Part shown: positions 32,519 to 45,904 of the stretch, piece by piece
How positions within the stretch are numbered: the first letter of the stretch is position 1
Layout: the number at the start of each line of letters is the position of its first letter
From: Lingula anatina
Taxonomy: Eukaryota > Brachiopoda > Lingulata > Lingulida > Lingulidae
Direction of reading: 5' to 3'
DNA length: 64,000 bases
Assembly: GCF_001039355.2 (NCBI RefSeq)
Contig: NW_019776043.1
Location: 1 to 64,000, forward strand
The notes under the pieces: model-generated
Databases searched by the model: none
What the model was told of the DNA's origin: nothing
Seen by the model: the letters and a program-made list of their open reading frames with translations, nothing else
Translations under genes and position numbers: made by a program

Positions 32519-34008
32519 GTTTTAACTTTGTTTTACAAAAAATAAGACCAAAACCCACACATCCATTTTTCCAAAAAGTTTAAGAATTGAGAGGAATATG
32601 TAAACAATTGCCACAGGAAAAAAATTCGTGCATTATACGAAATTTGCTGTTGTGTCACTTGGAAAAGTGCAAAATAAATTAAAATGTTAAATAAATTTTA
32701 CTTGGCACAAAGAAATATTTCAGTGTATTCATGGAGATGTATTATACAGAATGGTGCTGAACAAGAGAGGGAAAAAACACTGCCAAATCAGGCCTGTAGC
32801 CAGGAAGTTTCAGGGTTTCAAACAAACTGCCCTTTTTTGCTGGAAAAAGGGCCACTCTGGGTAAAATTTGATCTAGGTACACAAAGGTTTCATGGTGATA
32901 GGTCCACTTTTTTTAGAAAAGACCACCCCTCCCCCTTTGAAATTGCTGGCTACAGACCTGCAAATCTAATGAGGCTTTCAACCCCAAAATGTGCCATATA
33001 TACCCCAGGACAGCTTCACATACAAATAAATGGGAAAAACATTGATGTAAATGAGACTAGTTTTATCGTATAATACAGTATGATCTACATGCAAGTATGC
33101 CAATATCTTAGCATTTAAATGTTCACTAATGCCCAAAACTTATTAAATGAGGATAGAGTGTGCAATTTCTGTTCAACGATTTTAGATTTGACCCAAGTTA
33201 AATCCTGACTAGGCTGAAAAGAATCTTTTGGGCTTTAATATGAGTTATAATACAGTGTACGTAATGATGATTATATGGTTCACTTTAGTATAAATGCAAA
33301 CATGATTCTTATAGCAAAGTTGCTTAGTGCCCAAGTGCCTGCTTTACAGCCGAGAGTTTGGTATCTTCTACAAAAAATCTGATTGCCCCAAACCATTTCA
33401 GCACTAACAAGCTTTTCAAACTACTTATATTTATGAAGATAATTCAGATTTTAGGCATGTATATTGTTTTCAAAATGTGACAACTATATAGCGGTACTGT
33501 CATCTTGTGAGTTTTAAAGGGGCACTCAGAGGCGTACTAGCATAGATTGGAAAAAAAAATCCAGCAAATGCCAAAAGAGGAGCACATAATATAAGACTTT
33601 CTGCTGCATCTTTGGATTTTGAATCCCGTTTTTAGAGAAATCTGGTGCCTGGTGCTTGAGGTCTTCCTAGGTGAGTGACAGTGCTGTACAGGGATGTAGT
33701 AGTTCTTGTTAATTCTGCCTTTCAAATAACACTTCCCCTGGTGACTAGATAAAACTATTTCCAGTTTATGTTACACCTGGTTTGAATGTGCCTTTACTCA
33801 TTTACATTTACTCAGCATAGTTAGCTTATGATTATAGCTTTGTGCATCCATCCTTGACCATCTAGAGAGAAACTAAGTCCAGTTTAAGTTATAACTGTTC
33901 TGAATGTGCCCCCTTGCTAATTTGTATCCTCCCAGTTGCCATAGCAAACATGCTTATCATTATACATGGTAGGTCTTAATGAAATTGCCACGTGCCCTGG
34001 ACTCTGGA
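32519..34008. other. RHEB 3' flank, no other gene seen
   Basis: The sequence downstream of the RHEB stop codon on the minus strand, probably including its 3' untranslated region. I recognise no other exon. The open frame near 32684-33073 on the plus strand has no recognisable similarity. Confidence 0.4.
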
Positions 34009-37000
34009 TTATGATATACTGCACCCTCCTTTCTCCTTGATGTTGCCCTCAGCTTTCTCGATCTCATAAATGATCTTGCCAAAGATATCTGACACTTGCT
34101 GAAAGACAAAAACAAAACAATTAACATGCGACAGAGCTTATTTGAATCAAGAAGTTTCATGTTTGAATGTTGCTGATAAAATACCACGAACTTCATTAAG
34201 TTCCAATGCATGCCAACTTCTTCATTTTCAAATTTGCCCATGTGCATGCTTATTGGATGCGAATAGCAGGCAGTTTGAAAGTTTAAATATGCTGAAGCTG
34301 AACTGGCCCGCATCAAAACTGAAGCTGAGAGTATGACAATATAGAAACAGCATTAAAACAAGTCAAATAGGACAAAAGTTGATTTTTAAGGTAATAAAAT
34401 TGGATGATGACATTTTATTGGAGAATTAATGTTAAAAATAAATAGGGAAAGAAAATTAATTCCTGACATTCAGCTGATAACATTCTTTGGCTAAATGAAT
34501 ACTCTGGAGCAATTTGAAAAACATAGAAGTAAACTGCTGATAGAATAACAATATTTTTAATTCCAATACCCTGTTTTGTTTTGCAGATGCCTCAAGGAAA
34601 GCAGCATTCCAGGAGTCAGCTAGTTTTTTCCCTTGCTCAGGGCTGATTATTCTGGTAAAAATGAGAAAAAATCTTGGACGATTATCATTCAATTTTTTAA
34701 AATATTCTACACAAACCAATATAACAAGGTTGTACAATACAAAAAACTCCCTTTTCTTCAAAATCAATAAAAATTGTTAATAAGTAGTATTTCTAAACTA
34801 TTGACCCACATCTTTCAAAAAGGTCAGTAAATATAGCATTTAATTTCTGTTCTTGCAAAGATTTATTTTCCTTCTTTTAAATCTAGTTTTATTAATATTC
34901 AGTTAGCTTGAAAATTTTCATTGTTTTCTTTCTTCCAGAGGATTTTGAAATGTGCATTTGTAAGACAAGTCTGAGAATTAAAATTATTCCATAACTTACC
35001 TTTCCATGGTTAAATCTGTTTTATTTCCAACAACAACCAAAGGAACCCTTAAAAATAGAATTGAAAACTAACTTCACTTTTTCTCTTTTTATCAGCAATA
35101 ACAGGACTGAAGAGAGGCAAGTGAATAATAAGAAAGAAACAAATCATACTGTAACAGTTACAAAGTGGCAAGGACAATGGCACTTTATTTGGAGAACCAG
35201 GAAAGTATAGTATATAAAAGTGCAGAACTGTCTTAGATGTTACTTATATTTTAATGACAAGTGAGAAACTCTTCAGCAAAAACTTTAAGTTAATATCTAA
35301 TATGTCATTTCAGCAAAAAATGTTTTATGACAAGCAGAAAAGATAAAATTGTACGCATTTATAGGGTAAATTTTAAACTAATAATAATAACAAATACAAA
35401 ATTCTTATAAGGAACCTTACACAATAATGAAAATTCTATGAATTACATGTATATGTATTCAAAAGGAAAATGGGCTGGAAAAAGACTTCATACAAACTAA
35501 AAGGGCAAAATGCTGGGACTATTGATACTTATACTGGACTAAAGAGCACCTCTAATATCAGTATGGAAAAAAATCTACAAGCTAACTGTACTTACTGAGC
35601 TTTTCCTGTCATATCTAAAATCTTTTCATGGATCACTTTTATAACCTCAAAACTGTAAAATAAAATAAGACAAATGTTGATTTATCTATTATATTAAAAA
35701 TGAATTCAAAATGTTACATGCATGCAAAATGTTACATGCATACTTGATAAACTTCCAAGCTCTTACTACTGAGGACTGGACTAATCTATCAATCAGCAAC
35801 AAAACATTTTAAACTCAAACAATTTTGAAAATTCTGTAAAACACACGCACACACACTACTAGCACTTACCTTTTCTCGTTGTTGACTGAATACACTAGTA
35901 CATAACCATCTATGTTCATGGAATAGGATTGTGGAAATATAGAGTATTCATCCTAAAATAGTGTTTTACTAATAGTTAACAATTTACTAATGGTTAAGCG
36001 ACACAATTTATTAATCATGAAATGCATTTCTATTTATAAAACATTGGCATTCAAATTATAAAGGTATCAAAATAAAAACCATGAGCACTTTTTCATATTT
36101 GGAAGATTTCTAATTTCGAGGATTTGGGTAGACCGTAGTGGTGGAGGGGGGGGGGCTAAGGGGGGGCACTGCCCACTTGCCATGAAATCAACATAACAGC
36201 TCAAAGAAAAAGAATCAGCAAGAGGGCACAATTACTTGTACTGAGACATTTAAAGTACAAAGTCCAATAATATGAAAAAAAAAAGAGCTCACCTGGCCAG
36301 CAGTGTCAACAAGTTGTAACTGATAATCCTGACCACTAAACTTGAAAACCTTGGAGAATGCTGGAAGGAATAAATAAATAAAACAACCAAAACTGATTTA
36401 ACTTGGTGTGGGTTGTAAATTCAAGACTTAAAGTAGTTTCAGACTAAAACAACTCAACTGATAATATGGCATTTAATTATCATGAGTGGAGTGTGTAATT
36501 TTAGATCCCTCCCCTCTCCTTTTACATAGCTCTACCACTCTGACTCATTAACTTAACCAATGAGGTGTGTGGTATACACAGACTTTCCATTATAACCCCA
36601 ATGGAAAAAAGGGATACCCCTGAGGAAAAAAAAAAAAAAAAAAAAACAATAATCATCTGATACAAGATACTCACTGTTTTCAATGGTAGGATCATAGGAA
36701 TCCACAAACTGTCCCTCTACAAACTGGATGGTTAGGGAGGATTTTCCTGCAACCCAAAAAACAAAGCATGAAAAACAAACCTTAATTCAATTGTTGTTCA
36801 AGTGTGTATTATTTATTTTGCTAGATCAACTTAATTTAGGGTGTATTCACAACTTATTGTACAAACTAGTGTGCACTAACTCCAGGGGGACTGTCTCTAG
36901 ATGCAATCAGATTAACACGTCTCCTCCTGGCATCGAGTAGTAGAAAAACTGTGATTTATCAATTACTTTGACACTTTACTGTAGACAGACCATATCATTA

Positions 37001-37860
37001 CTATCTGTTATTCTTCTTTAACAAAATAATGCTTCGACATGTGACTGACTTTAGATTTTGAAATGTTTACTGGTCACTCTAAATGCAGAATGCTAATTTT
37101 TGTTAAGAAAAAGTGCCAAAGGGATGACTTTTTCGCCTCAATTTCTAATGACAGCCCAAGTACATGTACAAGTAACCAGTTGATGAGATGTCAAACATTT
37201 CCTGCTAATTCTATCACATAGGTCACACACTCCATTTCTTTGTTGTAATTCTCAGTCATTAATCATTTGCATAGTTTATGTGCTTTTACAGTAAATAAAG
37301 AAGCTGATCTACAGATAATGCTCATAGAACTTGCAGGTAAATTCAAGGTTCACATCATAATGTACAAGATGGACATATCACACAGAAGTGGAGCCTGTAA
37401 CTTTAAATGAACAGACCAATAACTTTGGCAGTGTTCACTCCAGAATAATGACCGAGCTGTATAAATGCCCATACGTCAACAACCAGACAATGTTTTGATC
37501 GTTAATAACTACATGTATGAGAGCGCTGCAAACAAGCACATGCACTAGTCCTGGTAATACACAAAGTCTAGTATCTGTATTCTGTCTATTAACATATTGT
37601 GCAGCTGTCATTATTGATCTACCGCTTCGTGAGCAAAATTGAAGCTTAATTATGCGATATTCAGATGCTTTCTAGCTCGGATCACCGAAAACATTAAAGT
37701 ACGACCACCAACTTCGTTCAGCAGTTCGTGCATTACTGCACAACCATCTGTTCATCGAAATATCGACATGTCATAAACAAAATCAGCGGCTGTCAATAAA
37801 CCCACACTTACCAACCGCCCTAAAACCCATCACCGCTATCTTCCGCTGTTTGGGCGGCAT
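34009..37860 (-). CDS. RHEB: Small GTPase RHEB, 8 exons
   Basis: RHEB is the Ras-family GTPase that, when GTP-bound on lysosomal and other endomembranes, activates mTORC1; the TSC complex switches it off. Coding exons: 37860-37812, 36746-36675, 36360-36293, 35952-35870, 35652-35596, 35047-35000, 34651-34570, 34098-34009. They join in frame to 182 aa, against 184 in human. The P-loop is GFRAVGKSS (12-20), with the arginine characteristic of RHEB at the place of Ras Gly12. The effector segment DSYDPTIEN, switch II DTAGQDEYSIFPQ (from 59), NKTD (118-121) and SAK (148-150) are all present. The C-terminus CSIS (179-182) is a CaaX box for farnesylation. All introns are GT-AG. I see nothing broken. 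Confidence 0.97.
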
Positions 37861-38844
37861 GTTTTGCAAATTTTGAGATCCCTGAGTATTACATATAGAA
37901 CAAATCGTGCAACTGTAAAAGGACGAAATGTTTGACGCACCCCCACAGACCGGAAGTTGTATTGAAAGATGCCGTAAACCATGTATTACCTCCAAAGGGT
38001 ACGTACAACCCTAACGACAATGTTACTTTACTAAGTACTACAGGATGTGCACAGCTGATGAGTACGAGCGTACTTATTGATATTATTTCACACACATACT
38101 TAAAGGTGATGATTCAATTTTTATTACATTACTCAAATGAATATAGACTTTCCTTAGTTCCGAGCACAAGAGCACTTCCAAGAATTATTGTAATATGATT
38201 ATGAATCATTACAAATCGATCTTGCTCTCAAAAAAGAAAAATATTACTTATAAATTTAGCCTATTAACTTATTTATTATTGAAATTTTTTTCTACCCCCA
38301 ACATCTCATCAAAGGTATATCTATCACCGTTCTATTCGTGATTTTCCAGCAAAATTGAATTTTCCTTAAAAAAAAAAAAGAAATCCCCATTTACGAATCA
38401 TTGTTCATCCCGTCCCAGGTTCTCGGAGTTGATGTTTTATATAATTTCTAATTGAAACTTCAGTTCTACATGACAGTCCATGTCTTTCTATACTTTTTGT
38501 ACTTTTGTACTTTTTAAAGTCTGGGAAAGATAAATATACAGCTTTGCAGAGTATGTAGACAGTAAACATGATTTTGGAATATTTTCAAAGGGAATAGTAT
38601 TCCTTTAACAATATTCCGGATATCTTGCGTGCAGTCAGAGTGGAAATCGCTCACAGTTATATATAGAGAGTGGGTTGCTGAGGAAACCTCGCAACAAGAG
38701 CGCCCCAGCTGCACAAGGCATACACGTGAGAAGCACTGATCACCTCGCGCTGTTGTCACGCCAAGAAGGGGGCCAAGGCCCCAGTCTGTTTATGTAACTT
38801 AACAGTAGTTAATCATACTGATATTTATAACTGTTTAATCAAAG
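37861..38844. other. RHEB upstream region, no further gene seen
   Basis: The 5' flank of RHEB on the minus strand. No TATA box or other clear promoter element is identified. An A-tract lies near 38368. Confidence 0.4.
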
Positions 38845-39076
38845 TTAGGGTGCTTTCCCAGAGATTTAGATCGATCTAGAGATTAAGATTTAGATCGACC
38901 TAACTCCCTGGGGGTTCACGCTAAATTGCAGTCAGCCGAGCGGGCACCATAGTTAATTACCCCCGTACAGCTTTTAGTAGGCGGAACAGACGCTTAAGCC
39001 GGCCAAGCTGACAGTAATCTAGTGAGACTCCCCACAGGGATAGATCGATCTAAAAATCTATGGAAATGGGGTGTTA
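38845..39076 (-). repeat. Foldback MITE family F1, copy 3 (reversed)
   Basis: An inverted copy of the family. CCCAGAGATTTAGATCGATC at the left, GGGGGTTCACGCTAAATTGC and CTAGTGAGACTCCCC inside, and TAGATCGATCTAAAAATC near the right end. Confidence 0.8.
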
Positions 39077-39944
39077 GATAGTTGATAACATTTTTTTATT
39101 TTACTTATTTTTGAATTCCTCAGAACTAGAACTCAGCTGTGGATACCGTCCTATATCTTAGAACAGAGGGACTTAATCTAAGAATAAAAAACCTCGATGA
39201 TACCGGTATATGTGAGGTTTGAAAATGAAAGTAATAAAAAAAAATCATCAGCCGTCTGGTAGATTTGATGCCGATGAAAATCAACTTTACACTTGTAAAT
39301 AGTTCATTTAATACTTTAGGGTAAAATCGCTTTGTATTGCACAATAGAATTAAATAATTATATTTAAAGCCAATTATCTTAGATGTATACAAAACCACTT
39401 GCTTTATGTACTATAAATTATTTGGTCCCTAAGTTTCTTGTAAGTCCAACTTGTTTAGTTTTCTGCTTTTTAATATTCTCTTTAGTCTCTATCATAAATA
39501 AATTCACTAATTAATTAGATTTACTGTTTTTCATTCATGTATTCACTGATCCATTGAACCATCTATTTCTTTATTAATTTATTTAGTCATCCTTTCATCA
39601 TTAATTCTTCCATTCATTCCTTTGTTTATTTATCATTTATTCATCTATTTATTTATTCATTTATTGTAGCAAGCATAATGCGTATGATGTATCCATGTCT
39701 ATAATTTCTCCAAATTTACCAATCATAACCTGATACCCAGTTGAAAAAAAAATCCAGGGATCTTGTCTCTTGGCCCCACCCCCTCAGCAGGGGTTCACCT
39801 GCCTCATGGCCTTTCAGCCTTTGACTTGGTTTCGTAAACTCATCCCCTCCACCCCGCGTAACGCAGCACGTTTGGAGCTGACTGCTCTTCCACGGCACGG
39901 AAGCGGCGGTTGAACTACATCCATAACTTAGAATGACCTCAAGG
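39077..39944. other. No gene seen
   Basis: AT-rich sequence with imperfect (TTTATTCA)n-like runs at about 39540-39665, followed by a GC-richer patch (39770-39930) without a recognisable exon. Confidence 0.5.
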
Positions 39945-40223
39945 GCATTCACAACAAATGATCCTCGGATCTACTGATCCACGTATCTAATATGGCGGAC
40001 CCTACATGAAGAGCCGACTAAGCTGCTGATGTTCTCTCTGCCTCAACACGCGCCGTCCTTGGGGGATCTAGCAATTAAACCTCTGAGCCGTGATTTGATC
40101 CCGTTTAATGGCGCGTGCGAAGGCGGGGAGACCGTCAGCGGATTGGTCGGCTCTTCTTTCATGTAGGGTCCGCCATATTTGATCTGCGGATCAATAGATC
40201 CGAGGATTTTCTGTTGTGAATGC
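39945..40223 (+). repeat. Inverted-repeat element with ~75-bp arms
   Basis: A 279-bp element whose left arm starts GCATTCACAAC and whose right arm ends GTTGTGAATGC. Both arms carry TCCTCGGATCTA, ATATGGCGGACCCTACATGA and AGAGCCGAC in inverse order. The GC-rich centre (about 40020-40146) encodes nothing recognisable. Only one copy is seen in this window. Confidence 0.85.
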
Positions 40224-43200
40224 AGCCAATAAGTTGCCGATTGGTCTATGTTATACAGGGTGACGGTTGCTGACGTAGTTGACCTTCAGTTTCCCACGAC
40301 GACAGTGCTCGTAAACAAGTCGGGATGAGCCCCCCGCCAGACGCTCCTGGGGGGTCACACCTTCAGGCATCATGTGACAGGCAGATTACTTGAACAAAGA
40401 GCAAAGTTTCCCATTAATTACGGTTATATTTGACCAGAAAGGCATGTAACAGTCACTTTACTATTAAGAGAGAGAGAGATTCATTGTCCGTTGATTGTCT
40501 TACAAATGGTAAAACCTTTCCTACAAGCAGGCCCTTTCTACAAGATGAGTTATATAAGTTTTTCTTTTTTGGTTTATTTATTCATTCATCCATTCATTTC
40601 TTTATTTTTGCAATGATTGAAAATAATAAAAATAATAAAGAATGTAAATAGGTCAAATCGCCCGGAGGAGTAAATCTTGATGAACAGCGCTCAACTACAG
40701 TACGTGTTCCTGGCAAAAATATTTCCAATCTCTTTTGTAAGTTTCAGAAGGAAGATATGATATCTGGTATAACTTGAATTGGTAGAATTATCGTACTTTG
40801 ACCAATTGATAGCCTCTTAATTTCCCAACAGCTGCTTATCCCAACACCTACAAACAATAGAACCATTATTGCAGAAGAATCGGGCCTACATTAATACAAT
40901 TACCCGGTGTAATCCATTTTATTTATCCATTAGAACGCTTTCATTTCGATTTAAATAGGGCCTAGGAAACCACTGCTGAAATTAGGTAACCTTAATCATG
41001 GAGTAAGAGACAAGTAAACAAATGCCATCTTTGGTTGACTTCCAGTTTTCTTGGTTGCCTCACAGCTGCAAAGTGCCCCGCCATTTTCTTATCTCATGCC
41101 GTCTGCTGCCCTGTCGTGTTTCACGGCTACCGACGGCAGGAGAAAAATATCTATACATCGGTGAGGATCGTCAAGGTATCCTTCATGGGGTAAATTCGTG
41201 GAAACTTGCTGTAATTTCAGATTTTTGTAATTCAATTGCATCATTTCGACTAACCAATTTTCATTGAAAAATTCATTCGCACCTTCAATAATTCTTTTGC
41301 GGTAAATAGAACGCTTGCAACTTTGAATGGCTAAAAAACTACATCATATCCATTTTGACTTTTTGTCTGGGAGTGAAAAGACGCAGCACACACTTTGAAG
41401 GTCTAGTATAGTTTTTTACGCAGGTGTTTACTGAAAAATTATTCACAATTTTCATAAATTTTCCTTTATCTTACATGTAGATGTACGTTACTTTGAATGA
41501 TTTCAATGATATTCCATCAAATTTACTCTTTCTGTTTTTGCATAGAATGTTACTTTGAACAATTTTATTGATATAACATCAGATTTACACATTTTTATTG
41601 GCTTGGAAAGAAACGATGTAACACCGACTTTGAAGTCTTGACTGAAGTTTACACAGTTGTTATCCAAGTTCAATGATACAAACAAGGTACTTGATTACGA
41701 GTGGAAAGTAAACAGAGCCGATTGAAAATAGTCCACTTATTAAAAGCGCACTTGAAGCACGTGTTCAACTTATGTTTGTTTCTTGTATTGTCTTCTAGTT
41801 GTTCTGATAGGCCTGCAGAGCCGATGAATTACACCAAATTAATCTGTAAAATTGGATTGGTTTGATAAGATTCATTTAATTAATTTTTCATGCTTTCCTG
41901 TATTGGTATAAGGCATTTTAACACAACGTTGGCCATCGAATTATCTAGAGAAGAAATTTGAATATTTTTACACATTATCAAACATATTTTAATGTCGAGT
42001 GAACCATCCTGGTTTATAGGCCCTATACTCCTACCTTTGATTATTACAAAACCTTTCTTAGACTCACTTTATATGGCATACTGTTAATTACTTCATCATT
42101 TCTCATAATAATGGTTTTACCGTTGGAGGTAACCCCCATCACCGTACAAACAAAAACTGCAATCTTAAAACGTGCAATTATTTTACTGTTCTTTAACAAA
42201 ATGTGAATAAAGAGATAAATTGGACACTGAAACACCTTTGGCTTGCCATACCTCATATTTATACTGTAAATACTATTACACTATTATTATTATGCTATTA
42301 TACTATAGCAATAAGTGCTGCAGTTTAACTTTTTACCGAGAAGGTCCCTTCATGTTTAGATTTATGTGTTTCATTTGCTATTGTAGTATTATGATAAAAC
42401 GACGGAAGCATTACAATTTCTTTTAATAGCTTTAACATACAGCGACTTAAATTTACGGATTTGCACATTTAATCGCACATTGTAATTACCTGTTAATATA
42501 TTCATTAAAAAAGAATTAAAGTCGCTGGCACAGTATAATTATCTAGGGTGCATAACAAATATTCTTAGTTATCATAAACTGTACTATATCTATGGACAGC
42601 TTTATTTAGTTTTACTAATATAGGGACTCACAAAAAACTTATTCTTATCAATACCACCCTTTTATCTGTATTTAATCGATATTTTTGAAATCTTTTTCAA
42701 AATGTAAGAACTTAGACGATTTCATGCTTGCTGGTTATTCGTGGTAGAAGTTTTTTTTTTATAATTCTATTCGTGCATTCTCTCTCTCTCTCTTTTGTGA
42801 AATAACAAACATGATATTAGGCCTACCAGTCAATCAAAATTTAAAATAAAAATTTTCAACAAATTTCCCATTAAAGAAACGAAGCACTCTGACTAGCTAA
42901 TAAAATGATTCACTTGATATTAATTTTATTCGTTTCTTGCTCCTCTTTATGAAATATATATATATCTCTAATTTTATTTAACAATATATATGTATGGAAA
43001 TTTTTTCATTAAATTTGATTTGTCCAACCTTATTTTAATATTGACACCCTTTACCATAATGCGCATCCCGTTTTCACTGAAATAAATGTTAGCGCTTTAT
43101 AGAGAATCATCAAACCATCAAATATTGTGAAACAAACCAAATTTAAACTTTTCGAAAAGGAACCAATCTTCTTCCTGTAGCCCAAATACCATCTTTCGCT

Positions 43201-44026
43201 TTAACTGAAAGCCGGCGGCGAATTTTATTCCCGCAGATCAAACAGGTTCCCTTTCATATTTAGCCTACCAACGTGATTTCCTCGCATTCCTTACTTCGTA
43301 AGATTCTGATAACGGAGAGATTCGGTCGCGATTGAGCGGCCCTCCCCGGCGCTACATATCAAAGATCTACACACATATTTATTCACTACTACATAATCAT
43401 ACCGTAGTGGAAATGACACAAAGAGGATTATTATATTAATAAGGTTTAATCTGTTGTCGGGTCTAGGTATCTTTAGGATAACACGATGAGGTTTGTAACG
43501 GTAACCGACCAAAGTGCCGACGTACTCTTTACCGTCTTCTTCCTCTTATTTGCCACCCCCGTTCCTTCATCTTATTCGTGATTGGAAGCAATATCTTACG
43601 CACCTCCGTATTAATGTTAACTCAGTTGAATACTTGTATAATACCTCTTAAATATTGAACTATTTTGTAGAAATCAGTGTAGGACCACTTACTTTACAGT
43701 ACTTATTATTACTAAAAGCTTCAAAGCCAACTGGTAAATTAAAAAACCCAAAAGTTGTTTAATTTGTTAACATAAATATAATGGAAATTTATCTTGGTTT
43801 TTGATATCCATTAAAATTCTTATTCTTATCAATAAGTAATTTCATCTGATTGTGCCATTATGTCATGTATTTATCCAACTCTTTACGGTTGCCAAATTAT
43901 TTAATAACAATACAAGTAACAACAACAACATCAATAATAATAAAAATGACAATTTAAATAGTGGAATATAATTTTGACAATTCTCAAGGACCTTTGCAAA
44001 AAACAAGGTCGAGTAAAGAAACATGA
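40224..44026. other. No gene seen
   Basis: AT-rich intergenic sequence before the neuropeptide promoter. It holds short simple repeats ((TC)n near 42780, (ATA)n near 42955). No coding exon or RNA gene is recognised; distal regulatory sequence is possible but not identifiable. Confidence 0.5.
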
Positions 44027-44231
44027 TGACGTCATTAAGTCGTAAATCAACGAAATAAAATGTTGTATGAGAGGTCGGATACCCTCCTCTCAGCCCTCTC
44101 GCCAGGCATGTGCTCGCTCCGGGAGACCTGCTTCTCTCACCTGTGGCTGGTCACCCCACTATCAACGGCTATAAAAGACCACCGGGATTATAAAGCTTCA
44201 GAATGCTTTTCCCAACCAACAGACGTTCAGT
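44027..44231 (+). promoter_or_regulatory. Neuropeptide gene promoter: CRE, two TATA boxes, initiator
   Basis: A perfect cAMP response element TGACGTCA lies at 44027-44034. TATAAAAG is at 44170-44177 and a second TATAAAG at 44189-44195. TCAGT at 44227-44231, roughly 30-40 bp downstream of the second, fits an initiator. A full CRE upstream of a TATA box is the classic arrangement of activity-regulated neuropeptide promoters such as somatostatin; its function here is inferred from the motif. Confidence 0.65.
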
Positions 44232-44328
44232 AGTTGTGCGGTAGACAGCGACAGCAGAAGGATATTGTAGAGCGCGTTTTACTGAATCAAAGAAGAAAAC
44301 ACATTTGAAAGGGATTGATTTTTGAAAG
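44228..44328 (+). other. Predicted non-coding first exon of the neuropeptide gene
   Basis: From the predicted initiator to TTGAAAG followed by GTAAAT, a consensus donor (44329). The partner acceptor is TTCAACTTCAG at 45885-45895, nine bases before the start codon. A first intron in the 5' leader is common in neuropeptide genes. Confidence 0.55.
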
Positions 44329-45904
44329 GTAAATCTACTGTTTTAATTTATATTTTTAATCATTTTAGATTAAAAAAGTAAATGTTCTATGTTCCTTTTT
44401 TGTTCATTTAAATCAATGCGGGAGGAATTTATTATGCTTTATAACGCGAATTATTTTCTAAAAAAAAAAGATCTTTGATTTCAAGCCGTCCTTTAGAATT
44501 CGAAATAGGCGTCACCTTTTTTCTGTCCTCTTTGCATTGAAGTAAATAATTAACTGTTTCATCAAAAACTACATGCCATGAGCGCTTCAAATACATCTTA
44601 TAATTTATTCATCACCATTTGAGAACCGGGATAGACACCAGAACAAAATAACTCGAAAATCTTCAAAGATTTTTTTATTTCGCGTTTGTTAAGTTCAATC
44701 AGAGTCCGTGAGTCCTAACTGTTGGAGAAAAATGTCAACAAAAGAAGAAAAAAAAAATGCCGACTATCTCAAGGACAGGTGTGTGCTGTATACATGCCCC
44801 AAAGGTTATCTATTTCTAAGCAGTAGGGGGTGGGGAGGCGGCAAGAATAAAGAGAAACTTTACGACAGGTGTTCAGAATACGTCAATGTGTGGATAGTGT
44901 ATTAACTATTTGTGCCTAATAAATATTAAAGCAATTTTGTGCGGTCTTAACACATTGGGGGTGTTTGGATATTCAAGTTTTAAGAAATACATTTTAAACG
45001 ATTAACCAGATTGATTGCGAATAATCTCCTCTTCTGATGAAAAAGGAATTTCTGACAATTCTCATCAGAAAAATTGTAATGAATTAATAGGTAAGATTAA
45101 AATACAATAAAACAATGCAAAGTACTAGTAATGGTAATGATTACTGAATGAATGACAAAAAAGAAAAAAATTAATGCATAAGCTGAAAGTCATTTTAAAA
45201 GGGGCGCTTCAAATTTGTTCGCGCTAAAAAGGGTTCTTCCAAGAAAGCTGATTATAGATTCAACTTCCGCATTGAACTCATTTAGAATACTAAGTAATGC
45301 CATGGATTTCACTGCATGTATATGCGACAAGGAAAATAGATCTTTAGTTTCGAGACGTATTGTTGAATGTTCGTTTACGTCCAAGGCTAAAGAGGATGGA
45401 ATAATATGAAAATGTGAAAAAGTAGGTCAGATTATAATAAAAAATATGAGGTCTATTTGTTGAATTATGAAAACAACAAAATTACATAATTTATATTCTC
45501 CGCTTATTCGAAAAGTAATTTAACAATTTTAAATGAAAATTGTACAAATAACATTATATCATAAATGCATACAAGTAAGATATTTTATTTACTTTTATGC
45601 ATTATCGTTATCATGCCGTTGCTCAATATCGAACGTCTTACCCAAGTTCTTGATTTTTTATGAATGGGCGATATAGAAGCTATTTTTTTAGTACAGTTTT
45701 AAACTTCCTAGTACAACAATGAACCTGAATAAAAGCAAGGCTACTTTCTTTAAGATTTTATCAAAATGACATAAAATAAAGTTTTCGTTGTTCAATAGCC
45801 TAGAGTGCAATATTTTTACGCATTATTAACCTTTGCCTTGATAAATAAACGATAGAGAACATGATGTTAATATTCCTTCATTATTTCAACTTCAGGTTTC
45901 CAAG

